DNA of 64,000 bases. Source: CAWCBG01 sp963793845 (GTDB lineage: Bacteria; Acidobacteriota; Terriglobia; Terriglobales; Acidobacteriaceae). The notes beneath the pieces were generated by a model. The model did no database searches. It was not told where the DNA came from and worked only from the letters and a program-made list of their open reading frames with translations. The translations under genes and the position numbers were made by a program. Location of the stretch: positions 372,001-436,000 of the forward strand of contig CAWCBG010000014.1 in assembly GCA_963793845.1 (NCBI GenBank), read 5' to 3'. The stretch's first letter is position 1. The number at the start of each line of letters is the position of its first letter. Shown here one piece after another: positions 35,845-45,500 of the stretch.

Positions 35845-36330
35845 GTGCTGCTGGAACTGCGAGTCGAAAACTACGCGGTCATCGACAATGTTGCCGTGGA
35901 GTTCGCCCCCGGTCTCAATCTGCTGACCGGCGAAACCGGCGCCGGAAAATCCATCCTGATCGACGCCCTGGCCCTGCTGCTGGGCGACAAAGCGTCCAGC
36001 GACGCCATCCGCCACGGCACCGACAAGGCTGTCATCTCGGCGGTGTTCGAAGCCGAGTCCAAGTCCATCGACAAAGTTCTGGAAGACAACGGCCTCGACG
36101 GCGAGGAGACGCAGATCATTCTGCGGCGCGAGATCTCGACCGGCGGCAAGGGACGCGTCTTCGTCAACAATCAGCCGGCGACGGTGACGGTGCTGAAGCA
36201 GCTTGCGCCGCACCTGGCGGTCATCCACGCGCAGAACGAGTCGGTGCTGGCGTTTGACGCGGGTTCGCGGCTGGCGCTGCTGGACACCTTCGCCGGCAGC
36301 GACACCTCGGCGGTTGCGCTGCCTATGACG
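35845..36330 (+). CDS. recN: DNA repair ATPase RecN, N-terminal part before frameshift
   Basis: The N-terminal 160 residues of RecN. The opening MLLELRVENYAVIDNVAVEF and Walker A segment LTGETGAGKSILIDAL are diagnostic, followed by VFVNNQPATVTVLKQL and VIHAQNESVLAF. A GTG at 35845 is the start. Near 36315-36325 the frame breaks: in the next frame AYDAWTQVRHRIADLE continues the protein. RecN is an SMC-like ATPase acting in double-strand break repair. The spurious continuation of this frame runs to 36666. Confidence 0.9.
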
Positions 36331-36341
36331 CATGGACCCAG

Positions 36342-37580
36342 GTGCGGCATCGCATTGCCGATCTCGAGCGCGATGAGCACGACCGGCTGCGGCTGCTCGA
36401 TCTCTGGAGCTTCCAGCGCAAGGAGATCGCCGACGCCAAACTTCTGCCCGACGAAGATGCGAAGTTGGAGGCCGAGAAGCGGGTGCTGGCCAACTCCGAG
36501 CGCATCTACACCGCAGCCATGGCGGCCTACGATTCGCTCTACGAAAACAACGCGTCGGCAGCGGCTTCGATTCGCATCGCGGCCAAGCAGGTGGAGGAGC
36601 TGTCGCGCTTCGACGAGAAGTTTCGCGAGGCGGTCGCCAGCCTGGAGTCTGCGCGCATCACCGTAGAAGATATCGGCACCACTCTGCGCGATTACGCCGA
36701 AGGCATTGAGGCGTCGCCCGAGCGGCTAGCCGAAGTGGAAGACCGGCTGGCGCTGCTTGACCGGCTCAAGCGCAAGTATGGTCCCAAGCTGGAAGACGTG
36801 GTTGCGCTGGGCGATGAGGTCGAGCGCAAGCTGAACGAGATGGAGAACAAGGACGACGTGCTACGCAAGCTGCGCCTCGAACTGGCTGCGGCGGCGGAAC
36901 AGTATCTTGCGGCGGCACGCTCGCTGTCGCGCCATCGTTATGAAGCCGCCCGCAAGCTGGAGAAGCTGGTCGAAAGCGAGATCAACGAGTTGGCTATGAA
37001 GGCGCGCTTCAAAGTCGAGGTCGGCGGCTCGGACGAGGAAGCGAACTGGAGCGCCCGCGGCTTCGACCAGGTGCAGTACATGATTTCGGCCAATCCCGGC
37101 GAGCCATTGGGCCCGGTGGAAGACATCGCCTCAGGCGGAGAGCTGTCACGCGTCATGCTGGCGCTGAAGACCTCGATCGAAAGCGGAGCGGGCACTCATA
37201 AACGCTCGGGTGCGCCATCCTTCTTGCCCGATGTTGGCAAGAGGGTGGGTCTGGAGAAGATGGGTTCACAGCGGACGCTGGTGTTCGACGAGATTGATTC
37301 CGGCATTGGCGGCCGCGCAGCCGAGGCGGTCGGCAAGAAGCTGAAGCAGCTGGCGCGGACCAAGCAGGTGCTGTGCGTTACTCATCTGCCGCAGATCGCG
37401 TCCTTCGCCGACCAGCATTATCTGATCGACAAGCGCGAGTCAGGCGGAAGAACCAAGACTTCCGTGAGGCCGCTCGACGCCGAGGAGCGTACCCGCGAGA
37501 TTGCCCGTATGATGAGCGGCGCCAAGCTGACCGACACCTCGCTGAAGCACGCCGAGCAGATGCTGAAGGCGAATCGGTGA
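36342..37580 (+). CDS. recN: DNA repair ATPase RecN, C-terminal part after frameshift
   Basis: The rest of RecN: a long coiled-coil region (LERDEHDRLRLLDLWSFQ; LAEVEDRLALLDRLKRKYG), then the ABC signature DIASGGELSRVMLALK, Walker B TLVFDEIDSGIGG and the switch LCVTHLPQIASFAD. Between the signature and Walker B there are about 44 residues where E. coli RecN has about 19. The extra stretch coincides with a palindromic repeat at 37208-37249. The frame remains open through it, so the insertion may be tolerated. Confidence 0.9.
   Translation: MRHRIADLERDEHDRLRLLDLWSFQRKEIADAKLLPDEDAKLEAEKRVLANSERIYTAAMAAYDSLYENNASAAASIRIAAKQVEELSRFDEKFREAVASLESARITVEDIGTTLRDYAEGIEASPERLAEVEDRLALLDRLKRKYGPKLEDVVALGDEVERKLNEMENKDDVLRKLRLELAAAAEQYLAAARSLSRHRYEAARKLEKLVESEINELAMKARFKVEVGGSDEEANWSARGFDQVQYMISANPGEPLGPVEDIASGGELSRVMLALKTSIESGAGTHKRSGAPSFLPDVGKRVGLEKMGSQRTLVFDEIDSGIGGRAAEAVGKKLKQLARTKQVLCVTHLPQIASFADQHYLIDKRESGGRTKTSVRPLDAEERTREIARMMSGAKLTDTSLKHAEQMLKANR
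37208..37249. repeat. Palindromic repeat inserted in recN reading frame
   Basis: GGGTGCGCCATCCTTCTTGC followed, after a short loop, by GGCAAGAGGGTGGG forms an imperfect hairpin. It shares its outer sequence and length with the intergenic palindrome at 47221-47261. It encodes part of the extra residues (SGAPSFLPDVGKRVG) of this RecN. Confidence 0.65.
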
Positions 37581-37591
37581 GAAAAGCTGGG

Positions 37592-37772
37592 TTTACCACA
37601 GAGGCACAGAGACACAGAGAAATAAGGCAGATGGGATAGGACCCTGCAGGTGCCTCATCCTTTCGCCGCTGTTGCGAAAGGCTGGGAAGGCGGAGACCCG
37701 ATGGCCAATGACAGGAGAACCCAAGGAAGGTTTTTCTCCGTGTCTCCGTGTCTCCGTGCCTCCGTGGTAAAA
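37592..37772. repeat. Inverted pair of CACGGAGACACGG-type repeats
   Basis: TTTACCACAGAGGCACAGAG at 37592 and the inverted TCCGTGCCTCCGTGGTAAA near 37753-37771 face each other across the gap between the convergent recN and ABC permease genes. The whole gap is repeat-derived. Confidence 0.8.
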
Positions 37773-37801
37773 GCTTTTTGTGTTCTCCGCGGTGAACCGC
37801 C

Positions 37802-38594
37802 TTACGTCAGCACCCGCCGCAGGAAGCCCTGAATCCCGAACCAGCTCAGCACGACCAAACTTACAGTCATCGCCAGCAGTGTGACCCACACTGGCATGTG
37901 CGGCAGCGACGGCGTCAGCGTGGTGCGCAGGCCCTCGCTCATGTAGACCAGCGGATTAATCAGCACCAGGATCTGCAGCCAGCGCACCTGATGCATCGCG
38001 GCCCAGGGATAGTACACGCAGCCCAGAAACGTCACCGGCACAACGATGATGCCGAACATCAGCGCAATGTGTTCGGGCTTGACGGCGGTCCCGATGGCCA
38101 GCCCCACAGCGCCGGAAACCATGCACGCCAGCGCCAGCACCGCGATCAGCATCGGCCAGCTATGCACGTGTACCTGCACCGGCGATACCGGAATGAAGTA
38201 CACCAGCGGAAAGATCACCAGCGCCGCCAGCAGACTTTGCAGCGCGCTGAAGACAATCTTCTGGATCGCGACCCAGGTAACCGGCAGCGGCGACATCACG
38301 CGATCGTGAATCTCGCGGGTCGCGCCGATCTCAACCGAGAGCGGCAACGCCGTCGCCATGATGCCCTGGATGAAGATGCCCACGGCGATCAGCCCTGGCA
38401 GAATCAGCGTGCCGAAACTTGCGCCTGCGCTGCTTTGAAAGCCCTGCCCCATCTTGGGGAACAGGTAGGTAAACACGAAGACGAACAGCAGCGGGTTCAT
38501 AACCGTGCGAATCAGGAACGGGACCACCTGGCGTCGCAGCACGGTAAGGTCGCGCGCGAACAGTCCCCAGAAGGCACGCCAGTTCGAAGCTGAG

Positions 38595-38602
<8 letters not shown>
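37802..38602 (-). CDS. ABC-2 type transporter permease
   Basis: A 266-residue membrane protein with six hydrophobic segments and the ABC-2 layout of DrrB/NodJ permeases (FLIRTVMNPLLFVFVFTYLF; VSGAVGLAIGTAVKPEHIAL). It starts with GTG inside the last codons of the ATPase gene (8-base overlap, GTGACTAA), so the two are translated together. The pair probably exports a drug, lipid or polysaccharide. Confidence 0.9.
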
Positions 38603-39548
<946 letters not shown>

Positions 39549-39620
39549 ACATCTCCGCTCGAAGGTAGTTTTTAAGAAGCCCCAAGTAGTGCGAACAGTT
39601 TACCAAGCGAAGGTGAAGGC

Positions 39621-39796
39621 TGTTCACCACGGAGACACGGAGAGCACGGAACAGCGGAATCAATAGAAAAAATCTCGGGATTCGCGCTCCGGTTGAATTC
39701 CCGGTTGAAATACAAAGATTCCCCTCAAGCGTTTCTCCGTGCTCTCCGTGTTCCGTGGTTCCGCTTCACCGTCTCTCGTGGCTCCGTGGTGAAAAG
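39621..39796. repeat. Inverted pair of CACGGAGACACGG-type repeats
   Basis: TTCACCACGGAGACACGGAG at 39623 and inverted copies TTTCTCCGTGCTCTCCGTG and GGCTCCGTGGTGAA at 39731-39794. It fills the gap between the flavoprotein gene and the ABC ATPase gene. Confidence 0.8.
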
Positions 39797-39799
39797 CCT

Positions 39800-40975
39800 T
39801 CACACGGCCTGCCCAGCGCTGAACCCCGACGCCCAGGCCCACTGGAAGTTGAAACCGCCTAGGTGGCCGGTCACGTCCACCACTTCGCCGATGAAGTACA
39901 GGCCGGGCACCCTGCGGCTCTCCATGGTCTTGGCCGAGAGTTCGTCGGTATCGACTCCACCGGCGGTGACCTCGGCTTTAGCGTAACCTTCCGTCCCAGA
40001 AGGAACGACTTCCCAGCGATGAAGCTGTCGCTCCCATTCTTCCAGCGCGGCGTTGGTCCAACGCTCCGGCGGGTGCAACTCGATCCAGCGCTCGGCCAGC
40101 CGTGCCGGCAGCACGTTGCGCAAGGCGGCTTTGGCGGCAGCAAGATCGCGGCGCACATCCGGCTGCCGCAACGACTGGGTTACGTCGCGATCGGGCGCAA
40201 GATCGACGGAGATCGGTACGACTCCATTCCAATACGACGAGATCTGCAGCATCGCCGGACCGCTGAGGCCGCGATGGGTGATGAGCATCTTCTCGCGGAA
40301 TCGCTGTCGCCCGATCGAGGCGATCACTTCAGCCGAGACTCCGGCCAGATCGCCGTAGTCACTGAGGTCGATGGCGTTCATCGTGAGCGGCACCAGCGCT
40401 GGGCGGCATTCGCGCACCTTGATCCCGAATTGCCGAGCCACCTCGTATCCAAACGCCGTGGCACCCATCTTCGGAATGGAGAGCCCGCCGGTCGCGACCA
40501 CCAGCGCGGACGCGCGAAATTCTCCCGAGCCGGAAGTGACGACAAACTCGTCAGGCCGCCGAACCTCCTTCACCGATTCGCCAACAAGAATCGTCACGCC
40601 GGCGGCGCGGCATTCCTCCTCCAGCAGGGTGACGATCTCCTTCGCCGAGCCATCGCAGAAGAGCTGTCCCAGCGTCTTCTCGTGATAGGGGACGCGATGC
40701 TTCTCCACCAGCGCGATGAAGTCGGCAGGCGTGTAGCGCGCCAGCGCTGACTTGGCGAAGTGCGGATTGGCGGAGAGGAAATTTTCTGGCTTGCAATGCA
40801 GGTTGGTGAAGTTGCACCGTCCGCCGCCGGAGATAAGGATCTTCTTGCCAATGCGGTCGGCGCGCTCCAGGACGGCAACCCGGCGTCCGCGCTTGCCGGC
40901 TTCGATGGCGCACATCAGCCCGGCAGCGCCTGCGCCCAGGATCAACACATCATAGGAGCGATGGGAGGAGGCCAA
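39800..40975 (-). CDS. HI0933/YhiN-family flavoprotein
   Basis: A 391-residue FAD protein. The dinucleotide-binding motif is VLILGAGAAGLMCAIEAGKR, and the family marker ISGGGRCNFTN follows. The C-terminus has the second FAD motif (PGLYFIGEVVDVTGHLGGFN, close to the end). HI0933-like proteins are conserved but mostly uncharacterised, suggested to act in nucleic-acid or nitrogen metabolism. The start at 40975 is a TTG with no visible ribosome site, so the real start is uncertain. Confidence 0.85.
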   Translation of the reverse strand: MASSHRSYDVLILGAGAAGLMCAIEAGKRGRRVAVLERADRIGKKILISGGGRCNFTNLHCKPENFLSANPHFAKSALARYTPADFIALVEKHRVPYHEKTLGQLFCDGSAKEIVTLLEEECRAAGVTILVGESVKEVRRPDEFVVTSGSGEFRASALVVATGGLSIPKMGATAFGYEVARQFGIKVRECRPALVPLTMNAIDLSDYGDLAGVSAEVIASIGRQRFREKMLITHRGLSGPAMLQISSYWNGVVPISVDLAPDRDVTQSLRQPDVRRDLAAAKAALRNVLPARLAERWIELHPPERWTNAALEEWERQLHRWEVVPSGTEGYAKAEVTAGGVDTDELSAKTMESRRVPGLYFIGEVVDVTGHLGGFNFQWAWASGFSAGQAV

Positions 40976-41078
40976 GGCTCAAGTTTCGGGGGTTGGGCTG
41001 AAGTTGTCAAAAGCGAGGGTGTCAAATCGCTGGATCAGAACCACCGTGAAGTTACCAACTTGTGATTGAACTTATCGT

Positions 41079-41240
41079 CGTCATTCCGACCGGAGGGCGT
41101 AAGCCCGGAGTGGAGGAACCTGCTGTCGCTCGCATTGGAGCAACGCAGGCGAAAAGCAGGTTCTTCGACTTCGCGCCCGCTGACCTGCAAAAGATGCAGG
41201 TCAGAAAACCCGCGCGGGCCTTCGCTCAGAATGACACTCA
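41079..41240. repeat. Dispersed repeat, GTCATTCCGACC family
   Basis: It begins GTCATTCCGACCGGAGGGCG, continues CCGGAGTGGAGGAACCTGCT, has an inner inverted part with AGCAGGTTCTTCGACTTCGC and ends CTCAGAATGACACT. It lies between the flavoprotein and the phosphatase gene. Confidence 0.75.
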
Positions 41241-41264
41241 TCAAGTTTCAGACCGTCTTAAGCT

Positions 41265-42428
41265 TCACACCGCGCGGCTCGCGCGCGCTTGCTCCTGCAC
41301 CGAGATCAGCAGCAAGGTCGCATCGTCCGAAAGCTTGTCGTTCGCATGTTGGCGGACAGAGCGCAGGATGCTCTGGTACTCCTGCTCCAAGCCATCGGCC
41401 GCATGAGCAGCCACCAGCTCCGACAGCCGGTCAGCGCCGAACTCATCGCCGGAAGCGTCGGCAGGCTCCGTGATGCCGTCGGTGTAAAGCACGACGCGAT
41501 CCCCGGGAGACAGCGCCAGCCGCTCCGAGCGGCCACCGTCGAACATGAAGCCCAGCACCGGCCGGGTGGGCGCCAGCGATTCCATGCGGCCATCCGCACG
41601 GCGCAGGATCGGCGGGCAATGTCCGGCATTGACATAGTCGAGCACATGCGTCTTGAGATCGAGCACGCCATAGAAGATGGTCACGTAATGGCCCTCGCCC
41701 AGCTGGTCGCGAAGGATGAGCTCAACGTTGTGGAGAATGACCTCCGCGCTGTTGCTCGACGACGACAGCGTCGTGACCGACGCGTACAGCATGGCTGCGA
41801 TCAGCGCGCCCGGCGTGCCTTTGCCGGAAACATCGGCGACGCAGAAGTGCAGCGCGTCCGGCGTGGGCTGCCACACTCCGAAGTAGTCGCCGCCAATCAC
41901 ACCGGCGGGCACGCTGTCGCCAAACAGCTCGATACCGCCTGCCACGATGTGTCGCTTAGGCACAATGCGCGTCTGCAACTGCTGCGCGTCTTCCCGCTCG
42001 TAGTCCGAGATGCGTTGCGAGGAGCGCGTCTGCTGCCCTCGCTGGGTCAACGACTGCACTTTCTCCACCAGCGAATCGTTGCGCCAGGGCTTCTCGATGA
42101 AGTCGGAAGCGCCATACTTCATGGCATTGACCGCCAGATCAACATTACCCCACGCCGTGAGCGCGATGATCGGCACGTTATTGTCGAACTCGCGCAGGCG
42201 CTGAATCAGGTGCAGCCCTTCGATCCCGGAGGTGCTGTCGCGCTGGTAATTCATGTCGACCATCGCCAGGTCAGGCGATTGCTTCTGCGCGGCCGAGATC
42301 GCTTCCTGCGGAGAAGAACACAGCGTGACCGAATATCCGTGGCCGCGCAGCAACATGGCCAGCGCCTCGCGCACGTGCTCCTGGTCTTCCGCGATAAGAA
42401 TCCGTGACTCATCGACTGCCGAAGTCAT
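41265..42428 (-). CDS. Response regulator with PP2C/SpoIIE phosphatase output
   Basis: A 387-residue protein. Residues 1-125 are a receiver domain (ILIAEDQEHVREAL; phosphoacceptor Asp in LAMVDMNY; ALTAWG; EKPWRN with the conserved Lys). A linker of about 50 residues precedes a PP2C-SpoIIE phosphatase domain (GVIGGDYFGVW; CVADVSGKGTPGALIAAML; GVLDLKTHVLDYVNAGHCPP; VLYTDGITEPAD). Such RsbU-like proteins dephosphorylate STAS antagonists in response to phosphorylation. GGTGGAGG lies before the ATG. It follows the glucan synthase gene, but a terminator lies between them. Confidence 0.93.
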   Translation of the reverse strand: MTSAVDESRILIAEDQEHVREALAMLLRGHGYSVTLCSSPQEAISAAQKQSPDLAMVDMNYQRDSTSGIEGLHLIQRLREFDNNVPIIALTAWGNVDLAVNAMKYGASDFIEKPWRNDSLVEKVQSLTQRGQQTRSSQRISDYEREDAQQLQTRIVPKRHIVAGGIELFGDSVPAGVIGGDYFGVWQPTPDALHFCVADVSGKGTPGALIAAMLYASVTTLSSSSNSAEVILHNVELILRDQLGEGHYVTIFYGVLDLKTHVLDYVNAGHCPPILRRADGRMESLAPTRPVLGFMFDGGRSERLALSPGDRVVLYTDGITEPADASGDEFGADRLSELVAAHAADGLEQEYQSILRSVRQHANDKLSDDATLLLISVQEQARASRAV

Positions 42429-42528
42429 CTTGCCTCCACCTGTTCGAAGTGCAGCCCAGGGGCCATCGGCTTCGTGTCGATAAAAGCAGCAAAAACAGTC
42501 AGATAGGAGGGCCTAGCCGCACCCCTCC

Positions 42529-42568
42529 GCCCGGAAACAAGAAAGCCCTGTCCATATTCGGACAGGGC
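42529..42568 (-). terminator. Rho-independent terminator after glucan synthase gene
   Basis: On the minus strand, GCCCTGTCC, loop GAATAT, GGACAGGGC, followed by TTTCTTGTTT. It is 20 bases past the stop codon at 42590, which supports 42590 as the genuine end of the gene rather than a frameshift product. Confidence 0.85.
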
Positions 42569-42589
42569 AAGGTGCGCCAGAAATCCCGG

Positions 42590-45500
42590 TCAGGCGGCGG
42601 CGACTTCCTTCGGGCTGGGCGATAGCCGACGCGGGGCTTTCGAGCGCTTCTTCCTGGGGGCTGCGGCGGGAACGTGACGCACCGGCCGCTCCTGCAGCAG
42701 AAGCTCCGTGGCTTGCACGCGAGCATCGCGATGGAACCAGTTCTGCACCACGCGATCCTCGAGGAAGTTGGCGATGGCCAGCAGGCTCATGCCCTGATGA
42801 TGTGCCATCCACGAGCGCACCAGCGCATAACGTTGCCGGCGTGAAGGCCGCACCTCCGGACTGTAATCGGCAGCCTCGTAGAAGCCGTAGCGCGCGAGCC
42901 ATCCCTTCTTCGCCATCCAGCGCAGGTTCTTGATGGCGGCGGCGGGATCGACATCAAGCGCCAGCATGGTCGCGTACGGCGCCACCACCAGGCGTGGCTC
43001 CTCCTCCTGGTTGATGGCGAGATGCGGCACGCCGAAGGCACGGTAGGAATAGTTGCCGTTCTCCTCGATGATCGCGTAGCCCGACTCCGAGATGCCCCAG
43101 GGAATGCCGTTTTCTTTGGCATAGAGTTGTTGCGCGCGCACGGCGGCGGCGCGGGTGCGCTCCAGCATGGTCTCGGGATAAGCGCGCATCCAGATGCTGG
43201 GCATCAGGTACTCGAACATGGTGCCGGTCCAGGAGACCAGCAGAGGACTGCCGTGGTCGACGACATGGGCGCGGCCCATGGTGAACCAGCTTTCCTGCGG
43301 AATCTCGCCCTTGGCGATCGCCAGGAAGCCGGCAATGCGCGCCTCCGAAGCCAGCAGGTCATAGCAGGCGGCGTGCACTTTGCCGGTTTCGGCATCGCTG
43401 CCGATGGAGAGAAGTTTGCGCCGCTGATCCAGCAGGAAAGAGAAGTCCATTTCGCGGATCAGGGTTTCGCATTGCGCCGCGATGCGTTGCAGCTCTGCGA
43501 TAAGACCGGCGACATTTCCTCGCGCAATCGAAATCCGAGCGCGAAGCTGTTCACGCTGCGCCGCGTTCGCTGTCTCGCCGCCGAAGTGCTTCAGCTTGTA
43601 CTCGAGTTGTTCCAGATACGCCGGCAGGCGGTGCAGTGGAATCTCCTGTTGTGCTTCGGCGAGTGAAAGTTCGGGGCGCAGGCCGGAATACTCCGGAAGC
43701 AGCCACGGCGTGTAATCCTCGACCGTCTGGCGAATGCTCTGGCTCAGCTCAGTGGTGCGGCCTACAAACCAGCGCGCATTGTCGGCCTGCTCGGTGACTT
43801 CGGCCGCTTGCGGCAACTCCACCGGAGCCAGCAGCTTTTCCAGCCAGGTCTTACCGGGCGGAGCCTCGTACGAATGCACGATCCGCTTGGAGATAAGCTT
43901 CATCTCCGCCAGCGCGCAGAGGTGATCTGCGTAGCCATCCAGCAGCGCGGGCCTGAGCAACGGCTGCCGCAGCAACTCCAGGCAGCCCTGCTTCAGCGTC
44001 ACCAGCGACGCGACAAGATTGCCATTGTCGACAGTGGAGATGAAGCGCGGACGGTCGGGCTCCAGCGTTCGCGTGGCGTACCAGTTGAACAGGTGCCCGC
44101 GCTGCCGGGGCAGCCGCCGGATGGTGTCCAGGGTGCGCTGCGTGAGCTCTGCAAACTCAGGCACAGTGAGATAGCCAAACTCGCAAGCTACCTGGCGCGC
44201 GTTCAGCAGGAAGCCCAGATTGGTCGGCGAGGTGCGCGCCGCCACCTTCGCAGGCTGCTGCTGCACGTTATCGGGAATCAGCCAGTTGTGTTCGGCGTTG
44301 CTGAACTCGGCAAAATAGCGCCAGGTGTGCAAAGCCGCCTTGCGCAGGAAGCGCTCGTCATGGCGCGTGGCTTGCTTGCGCAGCGGCCGTGGAGGCCGGT
44401 TCAGCCACAACGACACCGGCTTGCTCAGTGCCCACAGCAGCAGAATTGGCACCGCCGAATAGATAGCGCGATGCCGCACCAGGTACACCAGCCCTCCGAC
44501 TGCGAGGGCGAGCACCGGCGTCCAGTTCAGCAGGATGTCCACCGGCGTACGCTTGCGCGTGCCCAGCTCAGCCTCGGCGGCGGTCTCCCACTCCAGCAGG
44601 CGCTCGCGCGAGACCATGCGGCGGTAGAGCGTCCGCAGCACGGCGTCGCCGGAGAGCAAAGTTTGATGGGCCAGAAACGTAAGCGTCAGGAAGACGCCGA
44701 CCAGCGACGCTCCCAGTCCGACGAACGCATCGCGAATTGACGAGAGCCGCCCGGAAATCAGGGCCCGAATCGACGAGAAGACGAACTGGAAGAACGGCGG
44801 CACAAACAGGATGGCAACGGTCACCAGCGTCCAGTACACAGGACGTCCCGGCAGCAGCGTCCATCCCAGCACGAAGAGCAGAAACATTCCAGCTTCGACC
44901 AGGCTGCGCCGCAGGTTGTCGAGAATCTTCCAGCGCGACAGAAACGAGATGGGATTGGCGACGCGACGGCCATTCTCCTGCGGAACCTTGCCGAACAGCC
45001 ACGGCACAATCTGCCAGTCGCCGCGCAGCCAGCGATGCTTGCGGCGGTTGTAGGCGCTGTAGTGCGAAGGGTAGTCGTCGATCACCTCAACGTCGCTTAC
45101 CAGCCCCGCCCGCGCATAAGCGCCTTCAATCAGATCGTGGCTGAGCAGCGAATTGCGCGGGAAGCGATGCTCCAGCACCTGCTGCAGGATATCGACTTCA
45201 TACAGGCCCTTGCCGGTGAAGATGCCCTCGCCATAGAGGTCCTGATAGACATCCGAGATGGCGCGCGTGTAGATGTCGAAGCCCGTCTGCCCCGAGTAGA
45301 TACTGGCCAGGCGTGACCGCGCGGCGCTCTGCACGCTGATGCCGACCCGGGGCTGCAGAATTCCGTAGCCCGCCGTGACCACGTTCCGCCTGGGATCGAT
45401 GACCGCCTGGTTCAGCGGATGGGCGATCGCGCCGATCAGCCGGTGCGCGGTGCCGCGCGGCAACTCCGTGTCGGAGTCGAGGGTCAGCACGAAACGCACA

